Positions 25,019 to 37,710 are shown, counted from the first letter of the stretch. The stretch: DNA of 64,000 nucleotides from Apricaphanius iberus (GCA_028564705.1 JAPXFQ010000398.1:1550001-1614000); one strand, 5' to 3'. The notes: generated by a model not told the origin, from the letters alone. Numbers and translations: made by a program.

Positions 25019-26780
25019 ACATTCATATGTTAGAATCCACAAGTTGAAGTCCAGCCTGTGGCAATGCTATAAAATGTATGTTTAGAGATGCTCTCTATCA
25101 AGTATGACTAAGATCATTTGCGAATGAAAAAAACAAAAAATACATTTTCTAAACATGAAAAACTGCTAGAGACTTGATCCAAAACCAAAGCCACATTTTA
25201 AAGAGCAATTCCCCCTTCCAGAGTATTCAGCCAGCTAAATTTCCGGTTTGAAAAATGAGGCAGAAGAAGGAGTAGCCTGGCGGACTGAGGTACACGCCGA
25301 GGAGGGGGAGCGGTAGGAGCAGTCAACACTTTCTTACTATTCTAACTTCAACTTGCTACCGAAGTTTGGCCAAAACTGGGCTTCTTTTATGCACTTAAAT
25401 CTGCTGGATTCAGATTTAAGTGCAGTATAAAGTTTTAACCTGAAGAGGGCACTCCAATAACGTTTTTTTACACAAAATTAACATTTTTACTAGAATGTAA
25501 TAAAGTAGTAAAACTAATGACCAGACATGTAAACAACAATATTGTACACTCATTTATACAGTTTATCAGGACAAAAAATGTAGATTTGGGATTAAGTTGC
25601 TCTTGAAAGACTTTTATCTGGAGCGAAAATTGAAGACTATATAACATTCCTTCCACCTTATAATTATGAGCTTCTCAGATTAAATCCAAATAAAAAACAT
25701 TGAATTTTGTATCTGAAATGTCATACAAAAAGTGAAAAGTTTTAAGGAATATGAGTAGTTTATGCAAGACCCTAAAGAATATGCAAGTGAAGTGTTGGGA
25801 GGGTGAAATGCAGGTCTACTGAATATAAACACAGTTCTGCTTTCTGCATGGCTCTATTTAACAAGCAAACAGTCCAGTTATTGAGAGAAGTAACAAGAGG
25901 TTACTTAATTTTTCCCTTTCCCTTGAAGAAACTGATTAAAACATTTTTCATTCTGAGGCTGTCAAGGAACAATGCTTTGCCCTGATGTATATACAACGCC
26001 TTTGTAATAGAATAGTTAAGCATTAGCTAGTTAAAATATCTCTCAGCATACCAGGAAAGTCTCCGAGCAGAAACCTCCCGTGGCCCAGCTTTGTTTGAGA
26101 GTAAGGGTCCTAGAAGGGTTAAGTTTTCCCTAGCATCTCCCCTCTACCCCTGCAGTGTTCAACATGCCAGAAAGCCCTCAGGGTGCACACAGACAGAGAA
26201 ATCTATGCAGGCCAATCTTGGCACTGCAGTTGTTCAATAAATCAATAAATCAGAGTGCATCCACTATTCAGAACCCTCAGGCCTCCGAACGTTTTTTTGT
26301 TTTTTTTTGCGTCTTATCCTTTAGTTCTTTGTTTTGTTTTGAGATACAGTGTAGCGACAAAATACAAGATTTTTATACACAGATTTGTTCTGATTTGTTG
26401 AATCAGAAGCCCCAAAAATCCTTAACTGAATTGATGAAACGAAATCTACATGACCTCTTGTTTATTGCATGCGAGAGGCAGGCTTATGCTTATGTAAACT
26501 GCCTTAGTTAATCAAAGCTTGATGTCAAGCCACAATAAACACTAGCAAAAGCCACACTGGGCTGCTCAGCATGAAACTGCTTTAAAGATGGGTGCTTCAA
26601 AACAGTAAACCATAATTAACAGGGATCTCCCAACTGGGGAAACATGACCCCAGTATTCATCCATGTAAACCGATTAAATATACAAATCTAAAAGTGTTAA
26701 GTAAAAAAAATACTTATTTAGCCACAGGGATTAACAGTTCACTTATGAACTTTGAATGTAATTTTCGTTAGTTGATAAAG
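25019..26780. other. Stretch without recognised gene
   Basis: No gene seen. It contains the perfect hairpin at 25,390-25,424 and a short CpG-rich patch near 25,260-25,320. Confidence 0.4.
25390..25424. repeat. Perfect 14-bp inverted repeat with 7-nt loop
   Basis: TGCACTTAAATCTG (25,390-25,403) is followed by CTGGATT and then its exact reverse complement (25,411-25,424). No transposon ends were recognised around it, and the transcript context is unknown. Confidence 0.9.
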
Positions 26781-27160
26781 ACAGGTAAAACTCGAAAAAT
26801 GAAAATGCTAAAGTTCATTTATTTCAGATTGTGATGTGATTGTGATTCCTACTGAACCAGACTGAGGGACCATTTAAAAACTAAAGAAACATTTTTTAGA
26901 TTTTAAAAATAATTAGTTGATTAGACGTTGACACTTTAAGCCTAAAATATGGAACCTTTTATAACTCTGAGATTTTGAATTTGGGGTTTTCATCAACTGT
27001 CAGCAATACTCATCAAAATTATAAAAAATAAAAGCTTGAAATATTTTACCTTGCATGTAATGAGTCTATATCATAGAGTATGTCAATTTCACCTTTTATG
27101 TCGAATTACTGAAATAATTGAATTTTTGCACAACATTCTATTTTTTTGGGTTACACCTGT
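26781..27160. mobile_element. MITE family C, copy 1
   Basis: The left end is ACAGGTAAAACTCGAAAAAT. The right end, in reverse complement, is ACAGGTGTAACCCAAAAAAA. Subterminal words (TTCATTTATTTCAG at the left; TACTGAAATAATTGAA at the right) extend the inverted symmetry to roughly 45-50 bp. Internal landmarks are GACACTTTAAGCC and TTTGAATTTGGGGTTTTCAT. A second copy lies in inverse orientation in smn1 intron 3. Confidence 0.75.
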
Positions 27161-30100
27161 ATCATTAGTAACTTTCACTAGAACTGTTCCAGATCACCCC
27201 AACAATCCAATCACTTGTCCCTGGTTCCTGAAGATTTCATAAAAACTTGACCCTAATTTAATTTAAATTATTGAGCAACAAATGCTGGTCACCCAGAAAA
27301 GTTTTTTTTGTTTATAGTTTCTGGAAATTGAAAAAGTATTGCAAATGCAGATAACATGTTGCGTATCAACCATAGATTTACCATTTAAAAAGGTGTTCTT
27401 ATCTTTATCTAAAATAAAATTAAAATAAAAACATATTCTCTTGTTTCCAAAGTAAGTTTTAATTTCTGGCCTATACAATATATTTTCAATAAACTAAAAA
27501 CAAAAGGTCATTCTGCCTTTTTATTTAAAATTCTGAATAAAATCTGGATATTAAGTAATACATATGTTCAGAGAATCCTCCAGAGACCTACAGGGTGGAG
27601 AAGGGCATTTCACCGAAGCCAAACACAAAGTAACCCATACTTGTTAAAAATTTCAGTCAACACACATGCCAGATACCCAAGCCTCGCCATAGCCTCCCAA
27701 AGTCTAAGAGTGAATGCGGGTGGATGGATGGGTGCGTCGTCACATGCATCTAACCACTTCCTCGCCCTATATAGTCACTGTTAGCCACAGTGGTGTGTGG
27801 ACTGGTGTAGCGAATCCTTAAATGAAATGTAACAAGCCGACAGAGCATGGAAACAAAGGGCATTCCTTCATAACAGTAATGATGATGCATTTCCAAGGTT
27901 CCACTCTGTGCCTGGTCATCTTCAGCAGAAGCAACAGAACTGAGGAGGATGGAGGGTTTAGAGACCAGACAACACCCCAAGGACACAGAAAGCAGATGTC
28001 TTGTGTGTTTAGAATGGGAGGAGCAGGCAAAGAAGCATTATAAAGGCTATGGAATGGGTTTAACAGCATATTCTGCCTGGTTCCCCATTCCATCATTCTT
28101 TGACCACATGCCCAAATCAGTTGCTGTGCTCAACTTAGCTGATTCAGTCAGTTATATATATAACAATGTTAAGTTTTTGTGTAAGGTTATGATAATGCAA
28201 TGAAAGATGAAATCATTTGAAGTGTTTTTGTATATGTCCACAAAAAATCCTCAAATTATTTTGGCTTTCACAAAAACTTTACATTGTTAAGAAATAAATA
28301 GCTCTTACTAAAATAACCTGTCACAGATCTGTGGTAACAAATCCATTTAAAATAAATGGAAATAAAATATGAACTCACTTAAGTTGTACTTTATTTATGA
28401 TCTGGATTTCTTATCAAATTCTTCTTAGTTATTCTCCTTAATTATTGTATTTAATGCAACACAATATAAATATTTTTAAGAAGCTTTTTAAAAGAAATAA
28501 AATAAAATCACCAGACACACAAATATGACTAATGCATTGTGCAAAGGTACATTTTCCTCTCTCTGCTCCAACCTTGTGAAATGTTACAGGACAAGAGGAA
28601 ATCCTGTCCTATTGGCAATTTGTTCACAGCACAGGTACCAGTACATGTGTCATAAATTATTTTAGTAATAGTAATTTTTGATAACATTGGATTTTTTTTT
28701 CTACAATTGAATAAATGTTCTTAGGTGTCCCTAAATATTTCAGTGCGAGATTTTGCTGATGCAGTGAAAAAATTAAATAACGAAAGGTTTTTACTAATCA
28801 TTTCCACGCATGGCATTAAATGTGGTAGGAAATGCAATTATTTTCATAAAGAGATGAATTGCGATAACCATGAAATCCCAGACTGGACATCTTAAATGTT
28901 ATTCAGATTTCATTCATATCAGTGTTTGCTGCAATGCATACTATTTAACAGAGATAGATAAAGTGTGGTATTCGAGCGATCAATCTGATTCACAATCATG
29001 GCTTTTTTTTCTTTCTTTTTCTGCCTGAAATACAAGTAGGTACACATCATCGTCTTTAACACATATATTACAATAAAACATTTAGTTACTGGCTTAGACA
29101 ATCAAATGTGATATTCCCTGGCAGAGTGAGAAATAAAGGTGCTTTCATACTAGCTCATTGAGATGCCATGCACTGGTTCCAGACTGGCATTCAGGAAAAG
29201 ACCGGACACACGGAGCAAAGAGGAAACTCCCAACCTCTGAAAGAGAATCATTAGCATTGGCAACAAAGTCTGAGAAGCAAATTAATCCTATATGAGAGCC
29301 AGTGGAGAGCACTTTACAGCGTTAAGGAAGCCTTATTGTTGAAAAAGGATGGGAAGCCTTCACCCTCATGAATAACTAATGTAGAGACGATTTTGTATAT
29401 AGTCAAATACAGTGTGAATATAAACACAGAAATATCTAAAGGTTATTTACAGCTCAATGTGCAGTCATTATTTCTCCAAGGATAATACATTTTGACATTG
29501 CCCAAAAAAAAATGCACAGCTGTTTAATTCTCATAGATATATTGCTTATACATTCTCAGAAAATTATCAGCTGACATCAACTGAAAATAAATATAAATAA
29601 ATATAAACATCATTTCTATAGCGCGATCACTCGCAACTAAACACCTTCACATGACTTAACCTCTAGCAATGTCGCATTTTACTTCATGTATGGACTTCTT
29701 TCACAGATATGAGCTCAAAGGAAACAGATCAGACTATTCCTACAGCAGATCAATAGATCATAAAGTGTGTATGACCTCCCAGAGGTTAACTGTGTTTTCC
29801 AGTGACACGAATTATAAACAACATAACCCGATGGTGTGCATGTCTGCTAGAACAGACAAAAGCTTCATGAAACAAATAAAGACAGATTTGAAGAGAGCGA
29901 ATGAATCGATACTCTGCCACTGCTCTATTGCACCTTTAACATTCCTCAAGTCTCCACACAGCTGAGTCCATTCAGTCTTTGATTTCTCATTCTTCCACAC
30001 ATACCCCACTGCTGGAAAAAACTTGCCCCAAGTTTCACAACAGCTCCTCAAACAAGAGTAAACAGAAGCTGTAGTCTAAAGTCAATCTAAGAGGCAAACT

Positions 30101-30364
30101 CAGGAAGCACGTGTGATTGTAAGAGAATGTAATAGGAAGGGGTTCAGCAGAAAAAGGGGACTATCCAGGCAAATGGGATTAAATTGGACCGTGAGCAAAA
30201 ATAATTAGAGGTTAGACTGGAAGTCACTTCTGGCTCACTCACAAACGGCAGCTAACATGAAGCAGATGCCGACATGGGAGTTTGCAGAAAAGAAAATGGA
30301 AATCATGGTGTAAAAGTGAAACTTCAGATCCAAGGACAGACAGTTGAAAGGTATAAACAGGGTT
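27161..30364. other. Stretch without recognised gene
   Basis: Short reading frames only. A patch at 27,590-28,100 is GC-richer with overlapping frames on both strands but has no recognisable domain or splice structure; it may be conserved noncoding DNA. Confidence 0.35.
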
Positions 30365-31145
30365 AATGCAATATTTCCAAATGTAGAGTGATGCTTGGTT
30401 TTTGCGCGTTTGGCCCATCCTTTGAAACTATAACAACTTCAACTCTTCTGGGAAGGCTGTCCACAATGTTTATGAGTTTTTTTTGTAGTAACAGCCATTC
30501 TTCAATGAGATAATTTATAAGGATACGTACTGATGTTAGATGAGATGGCCTGATTAACAATCATAATCCCCCTCCTCTACATATTGAGAGAAAGAGAAGC
30601 ATGATTTGTTACTTCAAAGAACATCTTAGAATGCTTTACACCACTGCATCCAATGCTTTGTTTTACACGTGGTGAAGAAGGGTTCGGATGCAATTGCTTG
30701 GTTAAAAACACCCATGGTAAAAGTTATAACTCACGGTTTCAGAGCAAATCTGAAGACCAAACATAGTTTGGAAAACGTAAGGTGTTAACTCTTCAACTTC
30801 TGGACATCAGGTAGCTTAGCATGCATTTTTCCCACTCTGTGTTTTATACAGGCAGTAACTCTGTAAAGTTAAGGTATTTACCACTTGTTTCTACTTATGA
30901 CACCAGTAATACTTGACCATAAAATGCTTAACAATGACAAAATTCCACAAATGGTCTCTTGGACGGTAGCCATCCTAACATTGTACAATGCTTTATTTCA
31001 ACGAGGTTCTGATACAGCTCCATTCTTTCAGAAATATATGCAGAAACAATCATAAAAGCCAAGATTTTGATAACACCTGTGGCCACAGAAGTGACAATAG
31101 CACCTGACTTCAATGAAGTGGTGGGAATGTTATATACAGTATTCC
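30365..31145 (-). pseudogene. Tc1-like transposon, internally deleted
   Basis: On the minus strand, the frame ending near 30,363 carries the Tc1 transposase C-terminus: RPSHLTSVRILINYLIEEW, then VDSLPRRVEVVI, then SKDGPN. This matches in order the family's closing helix and LVDSMPRRV-type motif. Further along (30,600-30,780) are fragments of the middle of the gene. Near 31,010-31,145 is the 5' part, including the translation-start region and an ACACCTGTGGCCACAGAAGT upstream word. The middle is missing and stops are frequent. Confidence 0.8.
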
Positions 31146-31599
31146 CCTGTGATAAACAGTCTGTGGGCAAAACACAAAAAGGTCCAAATCTTGATCGAAT
31201 GGGTTGAAACTCCAATGCTTTAAAAAAAAGGTAAAGAGCTTTAGATTATATTGAAAGAAGAGGCCTAAACAGCACAGGATAAGTGCAAAAAGAGGGACAA
31301 TACCTTCAAGGAGTTTATGGAACGAACTCATTTCAAACCATGGTAAAATGTTAAACAAATGATTTTTTTTTAAAACCAAAACCAGTATACAAACAAGATC
31401 AATAAAATATGCAACAACATGCAAAATATAATTTTATCTAAAAAGAGAACTTTGAGCAACAGTTCAGTCCATTTGTACTTTGCCCGTATAACATTTTGTT
31501 TTCACTGAACGGAACCGTGCATCTAGGCCCGGTCTGGCCTGCTATTTTATGGTCCGGTATATTTAGGAGAGCGTTCTCTCTGCCAGCTGGACTCTTTAC

Positions 31600-32399
31600 T
31601 GAGCGGGCAAGCATGTACCACGCTGTCATAATAGTGTACCAAGAATTGTTACGCAACATTTTTGCTGGTTTTAGCTGGTGCGGTTGCCATTCACACTGGC
31701 TTTTTTTATTTTATTTATCAGAAAGTTCAGAACTTTGATCAAAAATTTCCCCTCTCCGCCTGTGGTGGCGCTGTTGTAGAGCTGTGCTTCCTCCTGCCAC
31801 AGGAGAACCACCAGTACAGCTGAATGTAAACAAACCCAGAAGAGCAGTAGATTGCTGCGGTTTTAGGATTGATCTGTTCTGTTTGGCTAATGTGCCTGAT
31901 AAATACTGCAGCAGCAACTCAGGGTGAACACAGAACGCCTCGGAGGACTATTGAGAATGTTGTTTTTCTATACAAGACAGCTGAGATGGCTCTGTATGAG
32001 CATTTTGCTATGAGGAGGACTGCCTGAATAGAACTTCCAGCACAGATGGCCTCCTTATACAGACGCTGAGCAAGGTATGTACAAGAGCCAGCATTTATCT
32101 CTACAGCATTAGTGGTTGTTTAGATTTCATTTACCATGGATGACCTGTACAATAGTCCGATTCCTGCTTTTCGTGCGGCGGCGGTCAATTTGTCATTCAC
32201 ATTTGCAATCGAACCGAAGCAGGGTTCGTTTCAATCAAACAGAGACCACCGCTTTTAGGCCGAATAGAGTTTGTTTGTTTGGTCCGAATCATAGTTCGAT
32301 TCCCCATTCACATCTGCTCAAATGAATGGGACTTTCCGGGCAAACAAACTACAGTTCGTTTCAAGCGGACTAAACAGGGCTGGTGTAAATGCACCCTTA
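31600..32399. mobile_element. MITE family B, copy 2 (longer)
   Basis: The landmarks of copy 1 recur in order: TAGCTGGTGCGGTTG, CCTGTGGTGGCGCTG, TTTGCAATCGAACC, TTTCAATCAAAC, CGTTTCAAGCGG. The right end GGCTGGTGTAAATGCACCC matches the copy 1 end. Between the second and third landmarks this copy holds roughly 370 bp absent from copy 1. The left boundary is unclear. Confidence 0.7.
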
Positions 32400-33060
32400 A
32401 TGTGGCAGATGCAGCCCATGTCCTGGCTACATCGGTTTGTGTCACACTCCAGCTCCAGACCTACAATTTGTGATTCCACTAATCTAATGTTTTCCTTCCA
32501 CCCAACTTTCCATTATTATGCTTCCTAAAAAAAAGATATTTGCAGTTAACCCTCCTTGTGGTGCTTGGCTACTGTCAAGTCAGAAGTCTTACCCGTGATA
32601 GAGGCCCTTACATAAACATTATCATAACACATTTTGAAATGTAGCCTATTGTTTTATTGAGCGTGTAATATTCTAATTTTCTGACAAAATAATTTGGGAT
32701 TTCATATGGCTTTTGCCCACGTTCATCATAATTTACCCAATTTAAAAACCGTGAGCTATATCAGTTATTTTTAAGCGCATTACTTAAATAGAGGCTTATT
32801 TTTATATATTTAATTTATAAATTAAGTTTTCGATTACGTTCGAGTTTACTCTCCTTCAATTCTAAGGGGAACCAACACGAACATTTGAAAAATCATTGAG
32901 ATAATAGCTCTTATAGTTAAAACCATTAATTGAGGAATGCCACAACACGGCCTTAATGAGAAATGTATTTAAAACAGACCGAAGTAGTGGACACTCGTGA
33001 GCCCTGCGACCCACATTTAAACTGTGTGGTTTAAATGTTCGGCTACTTTAAAGAACCAGA
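32400..33060. other. Stretch without recognised gene
   Basis: A/T-rich; nothing recognised. If the exon at 33,134-33,247 is real, this lies in its first intron. Confidence 0.35.
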
Positions 33061-33133
33061 GAGATCAGACAACCCTTCTAAGCGGACCCACAGTCTGATG
33101 TGTGTGACAGAAAGATATGTTTAAAAGTTCTAC

Positions 33134-33247
33134 CTGTGATGATGTGTGCAGGAAATCGCTCTTTCTGAACTTCCCTCGCCGTATCTCCATCTCCAGAGCA
33201 GAGCCGCGAGCAACGGTGGCTCTGGTCGTTTGATTTCGGCAAAACAT
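33134..33247 (-). CDS. Candidate first coding exon of an unrecognised gene
   Basis: A minus-strand ATG at 33,247 in favourable context (ACA before ATG) opens a 38-codon frame. It begins MFCRNQTTRATVARGSALEM and ends SDFLHTSSQ, then a donor site CAG/GTAGAA at 33,133. A second ATG at codon 20 (GAG before, G after) is an equally good start and would give a short basic peptide, MEIRRGKFRKSDFLHTSSQ. The exon ends in phase 0. It lies in a CpG-rich patch, as expected for a promoter-proximal exon. The only other unassigned minus-strand exon found downstream is at 1,997-2,107, also phase 0, so the two may be joined across about 31 kb. The protein family is not recognised. Confidence 0.5.
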
Positions 33248-33480
33248 TGTCTCTTTACTTTTCCCTGACAACTTCTCTCATACGGGGCAGTCCAGTCAAG
33301 GAAGAGGTTCACGGAGCGCAAAAGTGAGGAGAAGCGGTTAAGAGGAAAGAAAAAACACACCAACAACTTCAAAACAGATCACGGCAGATCAAGGTGTTGG
33401 AGCAGGAAACTATCCCACGAGCGAAAAAGTCCCCAGAGATGAACCAGATAGGAGGGAGGGAGGATTCACTATAACCCTCT
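33248..33480 (-). promoter_or_regulatory. CpG-rich patch, candidate promoter and 5' UTR
   Basis: The sequence immediately upstream (minus-strand sense) of the candidate first exon is CpG-enriched relative to its neighbourhood and free of recognised repeats. No TATA box is evident. Composition and position suggest a CpG-type promoter for a minus-strand gene; this is an inference. Confidence 0.4.
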
Positions 33481-33804
33481 TCTGTCGTAGGCTACTATGA
33501 GACCTGAAAGCCCCAAAACGAACTCAGGCAAATCCACTCACTCCTTAATCGAGAAAGATCTGATCCTTATTTCCCCTGCTCTGTAAGGGCGTCCAGCATA
33601 GACACCATGACACCCCATGTGGTGCGCAGTTGCGACCAAAGTTTGCACTGTCCCGCATCCGGAGACCTCTGCTGGTAATCAATGGCAGCGGTTTACAACC
33701 GCAATTTTCCCTTTCGTGGGAGTATTAATGCTACTAGGTCAGCAGGAAGAGTCACAAACCTACGTACAGTGGCTTTAATAGGTTTATCCTCTCATATTGA
33801 CCAA

Positions 33805-33975
33805 ACATCTAGCCACAGTGGCTTTCTGAAGTATTGACACCCTTGAACGTTTTCATTGTCTCAAGAGAACCATAAACCTCTGCGTTTTATAAGAGACTAA
33901 TATAAAGTTACTCATAGGAGTAGGGAAAAATATATCTGTACTGACACAAAATGACGGTTAAACAAATCAAAAGAG
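33805..33975. mobile_element. Degraded Tc1-like terminal sequence
   Basis: CAGTGGCTTTCTGAAGTATT followed by GACACCCTTGAACGTTTTC follows the GTGGCTTGCAAAAGTATT...CCCCTTGAACTTTT order of teleost Tc1 ends. No coding part is attached. Confidence 0.55.
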
Positions 33976-34111
33976 TTGAGTACATTTATAATAATCCCCA
34001 TTCACTCGGATTCCCCAAACCAAAACATGTTGTCTCCAACTCTCTTCAGAATCCATCCATCCATAGCTTATTCTTAATGGATCAGTCAGTCTCAATATAA
34101 ATATATTGCAA

Positions 34112-34412
34112 GGCCGCACAGTTGGTAGTGCTCTTGCCTTGCAGCAATTATGTCCTGAGTTCAAATCATGGCCTCGGAATTTTGCCTACTAGAGTTTGCA
34201 TGTTCTCTCCGTGCATGTGTGGATTCTTTCAGGGTACTCTGACTTCTCCCACAGTCCATAAACATGACTGCTGGGTTAGTTGGTCTCTTTAAGTTGCTCT
34301 TAGGTATGAGTTTGTGAGTGCAGGGTTCTTTGTCTCGTGTGTCTCCCAATGTATTGCCCTGCGATGGACTGGGGACTCCTCAGTGTGTAGCCCTGCTCTC
34401 GCTTAATGACAG
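34112..34412 (+). mobile_element. tRNA-derived SINE
   Basis: A tRNA-like head carries an A-box-like TTGGTAGTGCTCTTG and a B-box-like GAGTTCAAATC. It is followed by the GTTTGCATGTTCTC and CTCCCACAGTCCATAAACATG core and the CCTGCGATGGACTGG tail common in teleost genomes. Head and body are in the same orientation, so this copy is near full length. Partial relatives lie at 37,232-37,330 and 40,259-40,505. Confidence 0.75.
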
Positions 34413-35044
34413 AGTCATTGCGTAAGACGAGACAGACACAAGTATAGGGTATGTTATCTTGGTTCATCATACAAAATTCACAGCAAGTCATAAAAGCTGT
34501 AGCTGTAACAAAAACAGAAAAAGAAAAGAATACTTGGACAAATACAAGAACAACTTGGATGTGATATTGTCAAGTGTAATCTTTAATTTTCAGTATTGTA
34601 TTAAAAAAACAAAAAACATTGTCCCTTATGGTCTTGCATTTGTTCACAACACATAGATAATATGTACTTGAGTGAAAACAACGATTCATAAGGCATTGGA
34701 GTGACATAAAGTTTTCGAGAGAACATCTGCAATATGAGGGTTGCTCATTCCGGCATGACAATACCAAATGACACTACACTCAGTAAATTATCCAGCCCAG
34801 CTTCAAGCTTTGTCATTAGGAATGTTTACCGTCGTGAAACAAAGAATGTGACCAAGAACGCTCTGGTGAAAAGCTATAGAAAGCTAAAATGGGCAAGCAT
34901 TCTGTTTACCAAGGTTCTCAGATGCTAAACACATAGACTTGAGTGTGTTGAGTGTTTGTCATTTTACAGCCACCACTTTCAACAGTTTTTATTGGGATTA
35001 TTTTTTTCTAAACAAACACAATGTTATACATTATTTTTGTCAAT

Positions 35045-35175
35045 TTCTCTTTGAAAAACAGTTCAAGCTCAGCCATATTGGATGGAGAGCATGTGAAAAG
35101 AGGAATCTGTTGGTTTTGCAACAGAAACCAAATTGAATTGAACCATTCTAACACTATGCTTTGCTCTAAACCAGG
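35045..35175 (-). pseudogene. Tc1-like transposase fragment (minus strand)
   Basis: TTCAAGCTCAGCCATATTGG, followed by AACCATTCTAACACTATG and TTTGCTCTAAACCA, is the reverse strand of the C-terminal half of a Tc1 transposase gene. It is heavily decayed. Confidence 0.6.
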
Positions 35176-35575
35176 GGTGTCCAACTCCAGTCTTGGCTCA
35201 TTACACATCTGACAAACTTGATGGGATGAGAAGAGGTAATCAATCATTTGATTCAGCTGTATTGAGTAATAAATGTAAAAGCTGCAGGAAAGTAACTATC
35301 GAGCTCTGAAATTGGGGACTCACGATAGACCATTTGATTGTAGCTTAGTTGCATGTATAGGCGTCTCCAGCTCCAGCCCACGAGTTGTTGTGTCCTGGAA
35401 CTTACGCATCTCTGCTTCATTACACCTTATTCAAATAATCAGATCATCGACAGGACTTTGGAGAACCTTGCTGCATTCTGTGGAGACAATCCAGTCAATT
35501 GAATCAGGTTTTTTAGAACAGGGAAACACAAATTATTTATATATAGGTCAAGGCTGGAGGTGAAGGGGCACAATC
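35173..35575. mobile_element. Teleost dispersed repeat of unknown class
   Basis: Begins AACCAGGGGTGTCCAACTCC, with recurring TCCAGTC, GATTCAGCTGT and AACAGGGAAACA words. It appears as two partial units (35,173-35,300 and about 35,340-35,575). Non-coding. The opening words are typical of a very common teleost interspersed repeat; its superfamily is not clear to me. Confidence 0.45.
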
Positions 35576-36639
35576 CAGCTTTAGTCTTTCATATAGTGTA
35601 ATTATTATCTACTAGCTCCATGTTGGCCTCTCACAATTTCAATTTCCTTTGTACCAATCATACGTTCTGTGTAAGGGGTTGTAAACCTGGCGGCATCGGC
35701 TTTCTTATGATGGTCCAACATTTTTATTTATGAGCATCTGCAGCAGTGCGTGAAGTTTCGGCGGCAATGTGAATCATAACTAGGGGAGGCACTGGGACAT
35801 TTCTGGTCCTGCTGTGACTGGAATTCAGAAAGTCCTGCCGGTGATCACGGATCATTCTTGCTGACCCAGAGGTCAAACCACAAAGAGAGTGACAAAGATC
35901 AGCTTCTATAGCAGAGAGTGCCAACGCAATACTGATGCAAAGCCCATAAAGAAGGCACAGATCTTTTTAGATGCTGTGGCTCACATCCCATACATCCACT
36001 GAGAAATAATCTTATTCTCAAGAATGTGCTTTGTATTGCTCTGTACATCTTGCAAAACACTTCCTATTATTCTTCTTTTCTTTCAAACACTGAAATATTC
36101 TGTCTTGTTACTGCAGTTTCTCCCCACAAAAGTCTCTCAAATCTATTTTATGCTTTAACCAATCCCTGATCAACAGCTGCACCTGTCTGTGCAGCTCCAG
36201 GAAGAAAAACCGGAGATTCCCTCAAGACGGAAATAACAGAGCCTCGGGCTTTTTGACCTGAAAGCAGTGGGCTGGAAGATGTTCACTCTTGTTTTCTCAT
36301 TCACTACAAAGTAAATAGTTCAACATGTGCATAGTCGATAAACTTCATAATAATGCAGCCTGGTGTGTTTGATTATATTTTAATGTTCGCATGAATAACA
36401 ACAGACTTGATACAGCAGTCTGCTTAATGTTTCCAAGTATTAGTAACTCTGAGGCTTTGTTTTATCTGTAACTGACAAAAATATTAATAGCGCTGCAGCT
36501 CCAAAGCTGTTAACTCAGCTGACTGTGCTTAGAAAAATATTCCTATCAAACACTTTGTTCTTTGCACAAACATACTTCTTTACATATGCTTGTGTTTAAT
36601 GGTGTGCATTTCTTCTTTCCTCTGAACTACATTGTATCA
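35576..36639. other. Stretch without recognised gene
   Basis: Nothing recognised. Confidence 0.35.
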
Positions 36640-36745
36640 TTTTACAATTTTAAATATGGGGAACCAAGATCACATGTGGGGTTCCTCAAGACTCGGTTCT
36701 TTTGGTTCTTTTATTTAAAGCTATGTGTTCCTCTTAACTGAAAAT
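36640..36745 (+). pseudogene. LINE reverse-transcriptase fragment
   Basis: The plus strand reads ITCGVPQDSVLLVLLF (36,669-36,715, approximately), a decayed form of the conserved GVPQGSVLGPLLF motif of L2/CR1-type reverse transcriptases. A LINE-type 3' tail lies at 37,600-37,710 in the same orientation and may be from the same insertion. Confidence 0.6.
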
Positions 36746-37231
36746 TTGGTGAACTACAACAACAGATGCTTTAAATTTTGATTCTTGGTACTTTTGTAAC
36801 CTCCTGGATGAGTCATTGCTGTAGTATCTAAATTTTTTTTTTTTTTGGTCAGTAAGTCCTGGGGGGTTCATGACTGCATGACCATGTTTACTTTATTTGT
36901 GGATAATGATTTATTGGAGTCCCAAAATCAATAGTTTGGGAAAGCGTACGGTTATTCCACATTTTGGATTTCTTTGATCTGCAATCTCTCACGATACCCG
37001 GACATTAACCAAGAACGATCCGTTTTCTTTTCAGTTTATGTATATAATGCCAAATCACAGTGAATATCAAATTTCAAGGCACTTTACAAATTAAGTGATT
37101 TCTTCCTTACATATAGATTTACAGATAGGTTTGTGCGGGTTTTTCATTGTAAATGAAACGATCAAATTACTCCTGCTTTTAGTCTTTAACGCAAGTTCTC
37201 CTCAATGTTAAAGTTTTTAAATGGGCTGAAA

Positions 37232-37330
37232 CATCCATCCATCCTATGCAGGGTTATGGGGGGCTGGTGCTTGTCTCTAGCAATCAGCGGACGAGAGGTG
37301 GGATACACCCTGGACAGGTTGCCAGACCCT
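37232..37330 (-). mobile_element. SINE tail fragment (minus strand)
   Basis: CAGGGTTATGGGGGGCTGGTG, then GGGATACACCCTGGACAGGT and TGCCAGA, is the reverse strand of the tail of the SINE family at 34,112-34,412. Confidence 0.6.
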
Positions 37331-37599
37331 CTCAGAGCTAGCTGAGACATCTGCAGCTAAAAAGCAAAGACAGAAACAAATCCATAAGGGTTCAAATACT
37401 TTGTCAATGCACTGTTTTTTGATGTACCTGAGCTCGAGCACAAACTCCCTGAAAGCCTGAGATATGCAGAAACTTATGATCCTTACAAATGAGAAACGTG
37501 AACATTACAGTTTAGTGCTGTTTTATTATCTTGTTCTTATGCTCGAGCCACTCATTTAAACTGTACATTTCTGTGTTTTCTTTTTACACGGTGCTTGAT

Positions 37600-37710
37600 T
37601 TTGTTTTAATTATTTAAAAGATTTTTTTAATGTCTATTCCCATCTTCCCTGTGAAGCACTTTGAATTATGTTGTGCACGAATAGTGAGATTAAATAAACG
37701 TACTTGGCTT
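37600..37710 (+). mobile_element. LINE 3' tail
   Basis: GAAGCACTTTGAATTATGTTG followed by GATTAAATAAACGTACTTG resembles the GTAAAGCACTTTGAATT...AATAAA tail of teleost LINEs. Confidence 0.5.
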
